DNA from: Bog-473 sp963828825
Lineage (GTDB): Bacteria > Actinomycetota > Acidimicrobiia > Acidimicrobiales > RAAP-2
Assembly: GCA_963828825.1 (NCBI GenBank)
Contig: CAWHGF010000001.1
Span: 1 to 64,000, forward strand
Direction of reading: 5' to 3'
DNA length: 64,000 nt
In this document: piece after piece, positions 30,034 to 37,960 of the stretch
How positions within the stretch are numbered: position 1 is the first letter of the stretch
Layout of the letters: each line of letters opens with the position of its first letter
Made by a program: the position numbers and the translations under genes
The notes under the pieces: model-generated
Told to the model about the DNA's origin: nothing
The model's input: only the letters and a program-made list of their open reading frames with translations
The model's database searches: none

Positions 30034-31107
30034 ATGCTGCGCGTCGGCTTCGTCGGGTCCGGGCTCATCGCCTGGGCGCACGGCCTGAGCCTCAAGGCCA
30101 TGATCGACGGCGGCGTCGTCGACGCAGCAATCGTCGCCGTCCATGACCGGCGCGAGCATCGCGCCCGTGGCTTCGCCGAGACCCTTGGCGCCGGCGATGT
30201 GGACGTCGTTGCCGACGCCGCCGAGGTGGCCCGGCGCTGCGATGCCGTATGGGTCTGCACGCCGACCTCGGCGCATCGCGGCGCGGTGGACGACGCCCTG
30301 GCCGCCGGCTGCGCCGTGTTCTGCGAGAAGCCTCTCGACGTGGACCTGGCGCGCGCCACGGCGCTGGTCGAGTCCGTGCGCGCGTCCGGCGCCGCCAGCC
30401 AGAGCGGTCTGGTGCTGCGCAGCGCCCCGGTCTTCCGGGCGCTGCGTGACCTGGTCCGGGGCGGGACGCTGGGTGCGCCGATGGCGGCGGTGTTCCGCGA
30501 CGACCAGTACTTCCCCATTCAGGGGACCTACGCCTCGCAGTGGCGGGCCGATGCCTCGCAGGCCGGTGGCGGTTGCCTGATTGAGCACTCCATCCACGAC
30601 CTCGACATCCTGCGGTTCTGCTTCGGCGACGTGGACTCCGTCGTCGCCCGGACGGCGAACCATGCGGGCCACGAGGACATCGAGGACCTGGCCGCCGTCA
30701 CGCTGTCCTTCGCCTCGGGATTCGAGGCACAGCTCACCAGCGTCTGGCACGACATCTTGAGCCGTGGTTCGACGCGCCGGCTGGAGGTCTTCTGCCGCCA
30801 GGGCATGGTGTGGCTCGACGACGAGTTCCGCGGTCCCCTCCACGTCCAGACCAGCGATGGCACGGAGGTCCGGGCCTGCCCGTCACCGGCGTGGGTGGAC
30901 GCGCTCCCACTGGCGGACGACGAAGTCGGTCTCGCCGTGCGCGCCTACGTGGAGGCCGACCGGGCCTTCATCGATGCGGTGACGGGCGGCCGGTCTCCCG
31001 AGCCGGGGCTCGACGTCGCCCTGGAGGCCCACCGTCTGGTCGAGGCCGCCTACCGCTCGTCCGCCGAAGGGGGAGCGTCGGTCGGGGTGTGCTCGACTCG
31101 GGGATGA
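30034..31107 (+). CDS. Gfo/Idh/MocA-family oxidoreductase
   Basis: About 357 residues. The N-terminal Rossmann fold (LRVGFVGSGLIAWAHGLSL) is followed by VCTPTSAHRGAV and the family EKP motif in CEKPLDVDLA. The C-terminal domain contains the catalytic-site segment GGGCLIEHSIHDLDILR. ATG 30034 is eight bases after TAGTGT (30020-30025); a GTG at 30022 inside that hexamer would add four residues. Sugar or inositol-like substrates are usual; the actual one cannot be inferred, and no sugar operon surrounds it. Confidence 0.88.
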   Translation: MLRVGFVGSGLIAWAHGLSLKAMIDGGVVDAAIVAVHDRREHRARGFAETLGAGDVDVVADAAEVARRCDAVWVCTPTSAHRGAVDDALAAGCAVFCEKPLDVDLARATALVESVRASGAASQSGLVLRSAPVFRALRDLVRGGTLGAPMAAVFRDDQYFPIQGTYASQWRADASQAGGGCLIEHSIHDLDILRFCFGDVDSVVARTANHAGHEDIEDLAAVTLSFASGFEAQLTSVWHDILSRGSTRRLEVFCRQGMVWLDDEFRGPLHVQTSDGTEVRACPSPAWVDALPLADDEVGLAVRAYVEADRAFIDAVTGGRSPEPGLDVALEAHRLVEAAYRSSAEGGASVGVCSTRG

Positions 31108-31294
31108 ATTCGGCGCCGGCGGCGTCATCGACAAGCCGGAGTTTCAGGGTCGGAATTGGAGTACGACCAGGAAGAATGGTCTCCCCGGGGCGGCCGGGGG
31201 GCGCCTGGACGGCTCGGTACCATGAGCCATGGCGGCGTTGTTGCGCGGCCCGCCTGACGTTCTCCGAGATGCCGAGACAAGGAGACCCCAGAGC

Positions 31295-32098
31295 GTGCGC
31301 TCGTTGTACCGCATCTTCACCCAGCAACCCCTCGCAGCGAAGGTGCCCGAGATCACCGTCATGTTCTGGGTCATCAAGATCCTGACCACCGCCGCCGGCG
31401 AAGCCATCTCGGATTCCCTCTCCACCGGCAACAAAGAGGTGGGCGCGCTCGTTGAGATCGCCGTCTTGGCCGTCGCGCTCGTCGCGCAGTTCAGCACCCG
31501 GCGCTACTTCGCCCCCGCCTACTGGTTGCTCGCCCTGGCCATCGCCATCGCGGGGACAGGGGCGTCCGACACGATGCACCTGACCTTCGGCATCCCCTAC
31601 GCCGGGACCTCGCTCTTCTGGGCGGTCGTCCTGGCCGTGGTCTTCTTCCTCTGGGACCGCAGCGAGCACACCCTGTCGATCCACTCCATCACGACCAGCC
31701 GCCGCGAGAAGTACTACTGGGCGACCATCTTCGCCACGTTCGCCCTCGGCACCGCCGTGGGCGACCTCACTGCGACGACACTGGGGCTGGGCTACCTGGC
31801 CTCGGCGATCTTCTTCTGCGTCGTCATCCTGATCCCGTGGCTCGGATGGTCCCGGCTCCACATGAACGAGACCTTCGCCTTCTGGTTCGCCTACGTCGTC
31901 ACCCGGCCCATCGGCGCCTCCTTCGCCGACTACTTGAGCAAGCCGAAGGACATCAGCGGTCTCGGCTTCGGCGATCTCCAGACAGCCGCGGTCATCACGC
32001 TGCTGGTCGTCATCCTCGTCGCCTACACGAGCATTGCCCGCTTCGACATCCAGTCGCCCGACCCCGAAGCCGGCGCCGCGCTGGCCGACGGCGCCTAG
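31295..32098 (+). CDS. COG4705-type polytopic membrane protein
   Basis: 267 residues from GTG 31295, which follows AAGGAG at about ten-base spacing; an ATG at 31229 would add 22 residues without helices. Eight or so hydrophobic segments are visible (VMFWVIKILTTAAGEAISD, LFWAVVLAVVFFLW, FATFALGTAVGDLTATTLG, FFCVVILIPWLGW). The repeated xGDxxA/T and internal symmetry are typical of COG4705 membrane proteins. Transport is suspected for the family; no substrate is indicated here. Confidence 0.8.
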   Translation: MRSLYRIFTQQPLAAKVPEITVMFWVIKILTTAAGEAISDSLSTGNKEVGALVEIAVLAVALVAQFSTRRYFAPAYWLLALAIAIAGTGASDTMHLTFGIPYAGTSLFWAVVLAVVFFLWDRSEHTLSIHSITTSRREKYYWATIFATFALGTAVGDLTATTLGLGYLASAIFFCVVILIPWLGWSRLHMNETFAFWFAYVVTRPIGASFADYLSKPKDISGLGFGDLQTAAVITLLVVILVAYTSIARFDIQSPDPEAGAALADGA

Positions 32099-32156
32099 CG
32101 CAGCACCGGAGCACAGATCGTCCCACGGCACCCGCAACCTCCATAAGGTGCGGGCC

Positions 32157-32663
32157 ATGGATATCGCCTCGCTCCTGCTCGAACTCTACGGTCGGATCCC
32201 GCCGCTGGCCGACGCCGCGGTGGAGGGCCTCGACGCGGAGGAGCTCCGCCGTGCCCCCGGGCCGCACGCCAACACGATCGGGTGGCTCGTCTGGCACCTG
32301 GCGCGGGTGCAGGACCATCACATCTCCGAGTTGCTCGGCGCAGAGCAGGTCTGGGTCGGGGACCACTGGGCCCAGCGCTGCGGGCTCGAGCCCGATCCGT
32401 CCAACACCGGGTACGGCCATAGCGCAGAGGAAGTCCGTGCCGTGCAGCCCGAGGGCCCCGAGGTGCTCATCGGCTACCTGCGGGAGGTGGACGCCCGCAC
32501 GACGAGGATGCTCGAGGGCCTGGCGCCAAGCGATCTGGACCGCGTGGTGGACCGCCGCTGGGATCCTCCCGTCACCCTGGGGGTGCGCCTGGTCAGCATC
32601 GCCGACGACTGCCTGCAGCATGTGGGCCAGGCGGCATATGTGCGTGGCCTGTTCGGATACTGA
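32157..32663 (+). CDS. DinB-family protein
   Basis: 168 residues, four-helix DinB fold. The conserved histidines appear in LVWHLARVQDHHISELL and near the end in DDCLQHVGQAAYVRGLFG, forming the likely metal site. Members include thiol-dependent (mycothiol/bacillithiol) transferases and many of unknown role. TAAGGT (32144-32149) lies seven bases before the ATG, suggesting a leaderless start. The stop codon lies inside a hairpin shared with the convergent GNAT gene. Confidence 0.88.
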   Translation: MDIASLLLELYGRIPPLADAAVEGLDAEELRRAPGPHANTIGWLVWHLARVQDHHISELLGAEQVWVGDHWAQRCGLEPDPSNTGYGHSAEEVRAVQPEGPEVLIGYLREVDARTTRMLEGLAPSDLDRVVDRRWDPPVTLGVRLVSIADDCLQHVGQAAYVRGLFGY

Positions 32664-32696
32664 GCTACCGGCGGCCGACGGTCGAGCCGCCGCTCA
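32661..32696. terminator. Bidirectional hairpin between convergent genes
   Basis: TGAGC and CGGCGGC pair with GCCGCCG and GCTCA around a 10-base loop. The two stop codons (TGA on each strand) sit in the outer stem. No T-run follows, but the position between convergent 3' ends suits a two-way terminator. Confidence 0.55.
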
Positions 32697-33563
32697 GCGC
32701 GCTGGTGGCGTCGGCCAGCGCACGTACTCCTCGTAGTGGTAGAGGGTCTCGTAGCCGAGCCTGCGGTAGACCGACTCGCCCATCGGCGACGCCTGCAGCG
32801 AGCATGACGACGCGCCGTGTGCGAAGGCCAGGTTGGTCGTTGCCGCCGTGACGAGCGCGCCGAGTCCCGTGGCGCGGTCCGCCGGCACCGTCCCGACCCA
32901 CTGCAGGCTCGCGACCCCGTCGCTCTCGTAGACCATCGCGGTGGCGACGGGTTGGCTGTCCCGTCGGGCCACCACAATGGACGCGGCGTCGTCGTCGAGC
33001 AGCAGGGCCACTTCGTCGAAGAGATCGCAGTGCACCTCCGCCGGCATGCCGTACGTTGCGTAGGCCTCGGCGTTCACGGTCGTGAAGTCGTGCACACCCG
33101 CGTCGTCGTCGATGGTGCGCACGGTCACCCCGTCGATGGAGGGTCGGTCCGGGAGCGGTGTGCGACAGACCATCTCAGGCACCGGCTCACCGAAGGCCTC
33201 CAGGCCCTCCTCCTCGCAGGCGAGGCGCAGATCGTCGTCCTCGCCGCTGTCGCGCACCTTGATGGTGTAGCCCCGGTTCAGATCCGTGAAGAATGCGTCG
33301 GCCCGGCCGATGAGCGTGGTGCCGTTCAACGAATCTTCCGATCGAAAGGCGCCGTTGGCCACAACGGGGATCCAGGTTCCGCTCGCGCACAGCACGACTC
33401 CGTCCCCCTCCTCCAGCGCACCATGGCTGCCCCAGCGGGTCAGCGCGCGGTTGAACGCAATGAGGTTGCGGTGGCCGAGCTGCGCCTCTGACGGAACCTG
33501 TCGCTTCCCGGAGGTATCGCTGTTCCCCACCAGCCCTTCGCGGAGACTGGTCACTGGGGTCAT
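32694..33563 (-). CDS. GNAT-family N-acetyltransferase
   Basis: 289 residues. The C-terminal half carries the acetyl-CoA fold: VVARRDSQPVATAMVYESDG, LQWVGTVPADRATGLGALVTA (motif A, slightly degenerate) and ASPMGESVYRRLGYETLYHY (motif B). The N-terminal ~130 residues resemble a second, degenerate GNAT half. Substrate unknown. It ends in the shared hairpin with the DinB gene and is followed at its 5' side by a 48-base gap to the nitroreductase gene on the same strand, so cotranscription downstream of the TetR-regulated promoter is possible. Confidence 0.85.
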   Translation of the reverse strand: MTPVTSLREGLVGNSDTSGKRQVPSEAQLGHRNLIAFNRALTRWGSHGALEEGDGVVLCASGTWIPVVANGAFRSEDSLNGTTLIGRADAFFTDLNRGYTIKVRDSGEDDDLRLACEEEGLEAFGEPVPEMVCRTPLPDRPSIDGVTVRTIDDDAGVHDFTTVNAEAYATYGMPAEVHCDLFDEVALLLDDDAASIVVARRDSQPVATAMVYESDGVASLQWVGTVPADRATGLGALVTAATTNLAFAHGASSCSLQASPMGESVYRRLGYETLYHYEEYVRWPTPPAR

Positions 33564-33611
33564 GATGCCCCACCCGGGAGCGGGAGAAACGGATACGTCC
33601 GAAAGACCGGA

Positions 33612-34094
33612 CTAGCTGAGCTCGAAGACGGGGTGGTCGGCGGCCACGGTGGCCCACTCGGCGTCGGTCGAGTCAGGCGTGACGCCGTCGAAGAACATCC
33701 CCGTCTCGAACTTCCATTGGCGCAGGTAGGCCCGCAGGACCGGCACGCTGTCGGCCACGGGGACCTCACGCGCCGTGCGCAGCTGGCGCCGCCGCCCCAG
33801 GATCAGCACGAGGTGCCCGCCGGCGTGGCGCACGTTGCGGACCCACTGGGTCTCGCCGCGAGGGGCGACCAGGTACTGCGTCCCCTCGAGGGTGAGGAGG
33901 TTGACCGGAACGTGGTGCAGCTTGCCGGTGCTCCGGCCTCGGTGCTCGAGGACCCGGGAGCCGTGGACACTCACGCCCATGCGGGTCAGCCCCTTGACCA
34001 GGGAGTTGAAGATGTTGCGGGTGAACCAGTCAGGGCGCTTGTAGTGGGCCGGGACGGGCTGCGGGGTGGAAGGGTTCATGGTGGTCGTGGTCAT
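33612..34094 (-). CDS. Deazaflavin (F420)-dependent nitroreductase family protein
   Basis: 160 residues of the DUF385/Ddn split beta-barrel family: VHGSRVLEHRGRSTGKLHHV, YLVAPRGETQWVRNVRHAGG and LRTAREVPVAD. Family members use F420H2 to reduce diverse substrates. ATG 34094 has AAGGAGA six bases upstream. An ATG at 34124 would be nearly leaderless given the promoter at 34133-34161, but the Shine-Dalgarno favours 34094. The divergent TetR gene and an operator in the promoter spacer suggest induction by a xenobiotic-like ligand. Confidence 0.9.
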   Translation of the reverse strand: MTTTTMNPSTPQPVPAHYKRPDWFTRNIFNSLVKGLTRMGVSVHGSRVLEHRGRSTGKLHHVPVNLLTLEGTQYLVAPRGETQWVRNVRHAGGHLVLILGRRRQLRTAREVPVADSVPVLRAYLRQWKFETGMFFDGVTPDSTDAEWATVAADHPVFELS

Positions 34095-34132
34095 CGGTGT
34101 CTCCTTGCGGTTCGGGTTGCCCATGAACGTTG

Positions 34133-34161
34133 ATACTAGACGTGAACACTGTTCTTGTCAA
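34133..34161 (-). promoter_or_regulatory. Promoter with TetR operator in its spacer
   Basis: On the minus strand TTGACA (34161-34156) and TAGTAT (34138-34133) are 17 bases apart, near consensus. The palindrome GAACA-C-TGTTC (34144-34154) lies wholly in the spacer. The overlapping 10-bp palindrome CAAGTACTTG spans 34159-34168. A TetR dimer there would block the nitroreductase gene. Confidence 0.75.
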
Positions 34162-34277
34162 GTACTTGTGTTCTCGGTCAGGAACAACCAGACTGATCCA
34201 GTGTCCACGCCCCTGCCAACCCCTGAGCCCGCCCCGCGTCGGCACCGCGAACTGCCCGCGAGCGCGTCCGGGAGGAG

Positions 34278-34952
34278 ATGACCGCCGAGATCCTGGCCGT
34301 GGCCGATGCGCACGTCGCCCGCGAGGGTGCCGCCGCCCTGTCGCTGCGCTCCATTGCCCGGGATCTCGGGATGGCCCCCTCCGCGCTGTACCGCTACTTC
34401 GACGGGCGGGATGCGCTACTCAGCGCTCTCATCCTCGCCGCCTACGAGGCGTTGGCCACCGAGGCCGAGCGGGCGGCGGACCTTGTGGAGGCTCAAGCCG
34501 CCCACGAGGCCGCCGGCGACGCCGAGCGGTGGCTGGCCGTCCCGCGCGCCCTGCGTCTCTGGGCCGTCGCGCACCCGCACCAGTGGGGCTTGATCTTCGG
34601 CACCCCGGTCCCGGGCTACGAGGCGCCCAAGGACACCGTCGAGCCGTACGCCCGGGTGGCGTTGGCGCTCGTACGCCCGTTGGTCGCGGCGAAGGAGACA
34701 GGCCGGCTCCGCCTGGACCGCGAGCCGCGGCCGGTGTCGGACGAGCTGGCCGCTGCGGTGGCGCCGGTCACCGAAGGGCTGCTGCCCGGCATGCCGCTCG
34801 AGACGGTGGTGCTCGCCCTCGGGGCGTGGACGACGATCGTCGGCACCATCAGCCTCGAGGTGTTCGGGCACTGGCGCAATACAGTGCTGGACCCCGGTCT
34901 GCTCTTCGAAGCCGCCATGCGCCAGGTGGCGGAGGAGATGGGCCTGCGGTGA
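34278..34952 (+). CDS. TetR-family transcriptional regulator
   Basis: 224 residues. The N-terminal helix-turn-helix reads ILAVADAHVAREGAAALSLR and IARDLGMAPSALYRYFDGRD; the C-terminal ligand domain (LWAVAHPHQWGLIFGTPVPGY) resembles TetR_C_33-type regulators. No start codon exists upstream in frame before a stop, so ATG 34278 is fixed, with GGAGGAG directly before it. It is divergent from the F420-type reductase gene and probably represses it through the palindrome at 34144-34154. Confidence 0.92.
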   Translation: MTAEILAVADAHVAREGAAALSLRSIARDLGMAPSALYRYFDGRDALLSALILAAYEALATEAERAADLVEAQAAHEAAGDAERWLAVPRALRLWAVAHPHQWGLIFGTPVPGYEAPKDTVEPYARVALALVRPLVAAKETGRLRLDREPRPVSDELAAAVAPVTEGLLPGMPLETVVLALGAWTTIVGTISLEVFGHWRNTVLDPGLLFEAAMRQVAEEMGLR

Positions 34953-35004
34953 ATGCCGCCGGCGCCACACCGGCGCCGGTTGACCGCCGGGCCGCCCCGG
35001 CCCG

Positions 35005-35280
35005 TCAGCGCAGTGCGTCTCGCAGCTCCTGCGCCCGGAGATGCAGCTCCTCGAGCCGGTCCTCGGGGACCCACTCCGCCATGGTCCCGACGAGCTCGAA
35101 GACGAGCGCAGCCAGCTCCGCCAGCTCCTTGGAGGGTTCCTCCAGCTTGATCTGGGAGAACGGGAACGCGATGTTCACCCGGCTCGACGGGGCGATCACC
35201 CTGGAGGCTTCCCCGGGCTTCGCCTCTCCCGCTCCGTTCAGCGCAGCGGGGGCAGTGTTCTTCTCATGTGACTTTGGCAC
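35005..35280 (-). CDS. Small hypothetical protein
   Basis: 91 residues. The first ~30 are disordered (Ala/Gly/Glu). Then SRVNIAFPFSQIKLEEPSK and an amphipathic pair of helices (ELAELAALVFELVGTMAEW; DRLEELHLRAQELRDAL) form a probable small helical domain. No known motif. It lies convergent to the TetR gene and upstream of another small gene on the same strand. Real coding is likely because hydrophobic periodicity is strong. Confidence 0.65.
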   Translation of the reverse strand: MPKSHEKNTAPAALNGAGEAKPGEASRVIAPSSRVNIAFPFSQIKLEEPSKELAELAALVFELVGTMAEWVPEDRLEELHLRAQELRDALR

Positions 35281-35371
35281 TCCACCATCCTGGTCGCGTC
35301 GCGACGATGCGCCGGTGATGGTCCTGCGAGATGAAGGGCGCCCGCCGGATCATCCGTTGGGGCGCCGCCCG

Positions 35372-35584
35372 CTAGCCCAGAACGGGCAGCCTCACCTCGA
35401 GCCCGGCGTTCGCCAGAAAGACGAGCTTGTGTTCGAGGGCGTTCTGCCAATCGATCATGTCCTTGTCGAATTGCATGCGGTCGCCTTCCTCGCACGCGTG
35501 CTCGAGCTCGTCGAATGCCACGTCTTCGGCATCCAACAGGGCCCGGTACTTCAAAAGGAAGTGGTCGTCGATCGGCTGGTGCAC
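35372..35584 (-). CDS. Small acidic hypothetical protein
   Basis: 70 residues from GTG 35584, which has AGGAGGG at 35590-35596 six bases upstream. It is helical and acidic (FLLKYRALLDAEDVAFDELE, DKDMIDWQNALEHKLVFLAN). No domain recognised. Same strand as the 91-residue protein, 91 bases apart, so the two may be cotranscribed. Confidence 0.65.
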   Translation of the reverse strand: MHQPIDDHFLLKYRALLDAEDVAFDELEHACEEGDRMQFDKDMIDWQNALEHKLVFLANAGLEVRLPVLG

Positions 35585-35719
35585 GTCGTCCCTCCTACCT
35601 GCGGCCCGACCTTTGCGGAGCCGGTGGGGCAAACGATACTTCTGCCACGGGTCGTCCGCTTGGCCGGCCCCGGGCCATGCCCGACGGCGCCCGCCGCGGG
35701 CGGCTTGGCACCGCCCGTC

Positions 35720-36541
35720 CTACCAGTGGCGGCGCAGGCGGAGGTAGGTCCGGGGCATGAGGGAGCGGAAGACCGTGGCGGCGTCGATCAGGGCGGACAC
35801 GCTGATCTCGAGCGAGGGCCCCCCGGCCCGGGCCAGGATCCGGTGCGAGACCGTCTCGACGCTCCGCGTGGTCAGGCGCGGGGGCCGGCGCAGGCCGCGC
35901 CCGAGCGCTCCCAACCCCAGTTCGGTGGCCATGAAGGCGGGGTAGACCACGTGGACGTGGACCCCCTTGGGGCCCAGCCGGAAGGACGTGGACTCGGTGA
36001 AGGCCGACAGCGCCGCCTTGGAGGAGGGGTAGGCACCCGGGCCCGGTGAGGGCAGCCGCCCGCCATCCGAGGAGACGTTGACGATGATGCCGCTGCCGCG
36101 CTCGATCATGGCGGGCAGGACGGCCAGGGTGGCGGCCACCGGCGCGAAGAAGTTCACGTCGAAGGTGTGGCGGAAGTCGCCCTCCTGAATCTCGACCAGC
36201 CGGACGCCGGGATCCTGGGCCGCGTTGTTGACCAGCAGGTCGAGGGGACCGCGGGTGGCGGCCACTTCGTCGAGCGCCCGCCGCAGGGCGGCGGTGTCGG
36301 CGACGTCACAGATGATCGTCCCCGACCCCGGCGTGAAGGTGCGCAGGTCGGTCTCCACCTTGTCGAGCCGCTCGGCGTTGCGGGCGAGGCCGACCACGGT
36401 GGCGCCGGCCCGGGCCAGGTCCACGGAGAGCTGGGCGCCCAGACCGGCCGAGGCCCCGGTGACCACGGCCACCCGGCCCTGGTAGCGCCCGCCGAAGTCG
36501 GTCGGGCGGGCCGACGCGGGGGAGAAGCGGGTCCGCTCCAT
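35720..36541 (-). CDS. Short-chain dehydrogenase/reductase
   Basis: 273 residues. The cofactor motif VVTGASAGLGAQ (TGxxxGxG) favours NADP, NNAA is in LLVNNAAQDPG, catalytic Ser precedes the YPSSK (YxxxK) motif, and the PAFMATELG segment follows. The C-terminal extension (RTYLRLRRHW) may touch the membrane. Substrate unknown. It is 8 bases downstream of the SCP2-like gene on the same strand; lipid or sterol metabolism would link the pair, but that is inference. Confidence 0.9.
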   Translation of the reverse strand: MERTRFSPASARPTDFGGRYQGRVAVVTGASAGLGAQLSVDLARAGATVVGLARNAERLDKVETDLRTFTPGSGTIICDVADTAALRRALDEVAATRGPLDLLVNNAAQDPGVRLVEIQEGDFRHTFDVNFFAPVAATLAVLPAMIERGSGIIVNVSSDGGRLPSPGPGAYPSSKAALSAFTESTSFRLGPKGVHVHVVYPAFMATELGLGALGRGLRRPPRLTTRSVETVSHRILARAGGPSLEISVSALIDAATVFRSLMPRTYLRLRRHW

Positions 36542-36549
36542 TCGCCGCC

Positions 36550-37008
36550 TCAGGGACCCGGCGGCGGGGGGTCCGTCAGGTCCTCGAGGTCGTTTCCCAG
36601 CCGGGAGGCCGCCTCGGCCAGCACCTCCTGGCCGGCGACCAGCGCCGCCAGGTCGCCCCGGACCCGCACCCGGCCGGCGGCCAGCGCGTCTGCCGGGTCG
36701 AGCTCACCGCGCGCCATGGCCAGTGCCTCGGTGTACCCGAGGACGATGGTCGCCGTGCCGCCCACCGTCCCGGAGGGGTCCAGCCCGAGGCGGGCCCGGC
36801 CGTCGGCCACGGTCAGGACGAGGTGCACGTCCTCGCCCGCCGTCCCCACGTCGTCGGGCACCCCGGTGACCACCTGGACCACGCTGAACGTGCCGTCGGC
36901 GGCGGCCAGCGAACCGGCGCCGGCCGCGGCGACGGCATCGGACAGGTCGAGCGCGCTGAGCGCGGCGTCGAAGGACTCCACCCACTCAGGTGAGAGGTAG
37001 CGGGGCAT
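36550..37008 (-). CDS. SCP2 sterol-transfer-like protein
   Basis: 152 residues of the SCP2-type lipid-binding fold: SVVQVVTGVPDDVG, HLVLTVADGRARLGLDPSG, ATIVLGYTEALAMARGELDP and ALAAGRVRVRGDLAALV. The FTxxxG-like ligand tunnel and terminal helix are recognisable. Cytosolic carrier for acyl or sterol lipids in related proteins. ATG 37008 was chosen because the sequence upstream looks non-coding. Located between sdhB and an SDR gene on the same strand. Confidence 0.8.
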   Translation of the reverse strand: MPRYLSPEWVESFDAALSALDLSDAVAAAGAGSLAAADGTFSVVQVVTGVPDDVGTAGEDVHLVLTVADGRARLGLDPSGTVGGTATIVLGYTEALAMARGELDPADALAAGRVRVRGDLAALVAGQEVLAEAASRLGNDLEDLTDPPPPGP

Positions 37009-37088
37009 GGCGAGAGTCTGGTCCCCTCGGGAGGTGGCGTGCGGTCGCGGACCGACACCCCGCTGGGGGCTGCCGGTCCGACGCCCGT

Positions 37089-37958
37089 TCAGCCGGCGGA
37101 GGCCTCTTCGGCCGTCTTCTTCGAGCGCCCGGTGATCTTGCGCCCGAGCCAGGCCACCGGGTCGTAGCGGGCGTCGACCACACGCTCCTTCATCGGGATG
37201 ATGCCGTTGTCGGTGATCTTGATGTGCTCGGGGCACACCTCGGTGCAGCACTTCGTGATGTTGCACATGCCGAGGCCGCGGTCGTGGGCGAGCTCGCGCC
37301 GGTCGTTGACGTCGAGCGGGTGCATCTCGAGCTCGGCGAAGCGGATGAAGAAGCGGGGCCCGGCGTACTTGGGCTTGTTCTCCTCGTGGTCACGGATGAC
37401 GTGGCACACGTCCTGGCACATGAAGCACTCGATGCACTTGCGGAACTCCTGGCCACGCTCGACGTCGACCTGCATCATGCGGTAGCCGCCCTCGGGCTCT
37501 GGTCCCGGCTTGAAGGCCGGCACCGTCTTGGCCACCTCGTAGTTGAAGGAGACGTCGGTGACGAGGTCGCGGATGATCGGGAACGTCTTCATGGGCGCCA
37601 CCATGACGGGCTCGCCCTCGGGCAGCGTGTCCATGCGCGTCATGCACATGAGACGGGGCAGGCCGTTGATCTCGGCCGAGCACGAGCCGCACTTGCCGGC
37701 CTTGCAGTTCCAGCGGCAGGCCAGGTCCGGCGCGTCGGAGGCCTGAATGCGGTGGATGACGTCGAGCACGACCTCGCCCTCGACGGCGGGCATCACGTAG
37801 TCGATGAACTCGCCGCCCTCGTCGTCCCCGCGCCAGACCCGCATGGTGACGGTGGCATCGGCGACGGCGGCGCCCCCGTCGGCGTCGGAGTCCGCATCCG
37901 GGCCGGAATCCGCCTCGGTGTCGGAGTTCATGTCGGGGTCGGTGTGGGTGTCGGCCAT
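37089..37958 (-). CDS. sdhB: Succinate dehydrogenase iron-sulfur subunit (Sdh1-type)
   Basis: 289 residues. The [2Fe-2S] cluster ligands sit in CRWNCKAGKCGSC, and the other clusters in CIECFMCQDVC and CNITKCCTEVCPEHI. This matches mycobacterial Sdh1 (Rv0247c-like) rather than classic E. coli SdhB. The first ~34 residues are an acidic Asp/Ser-repeat extension (DTEADSGPDADSDADGG) not needed for cluster binding. It ends the sdhC-sdhA-sdhB operon, starting two bases after the sdhA stop. Confidence 0.95.
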   Translation of the reverse strand: MADTHTDPDMNSDTEADSGPDADSDADGGAAVADATVTMRVWRGDDEGGEFIDYVMPAVEGEVVLDVIHRIQASDAPDLACRWNCKAGKCGSCSAEINGLPRLMCMTRMDTLPEGEPVMVAPMKTFPIIRDLVTDVSFNYEVAKTVPAFKPGPEPEGGYRMMQVDVERGQEFRKCIECFMCQDVCHVIRDHEENKPKYAGPRFFIRFAELEMHPLDVNDRRELAHDRGLGMCNITKCCTEVCPEHIKITDNGIIPMKERVVDARYDPVAWLGRKITGRSKKTAEEASAG

Positions 37959-37960
37959 GG

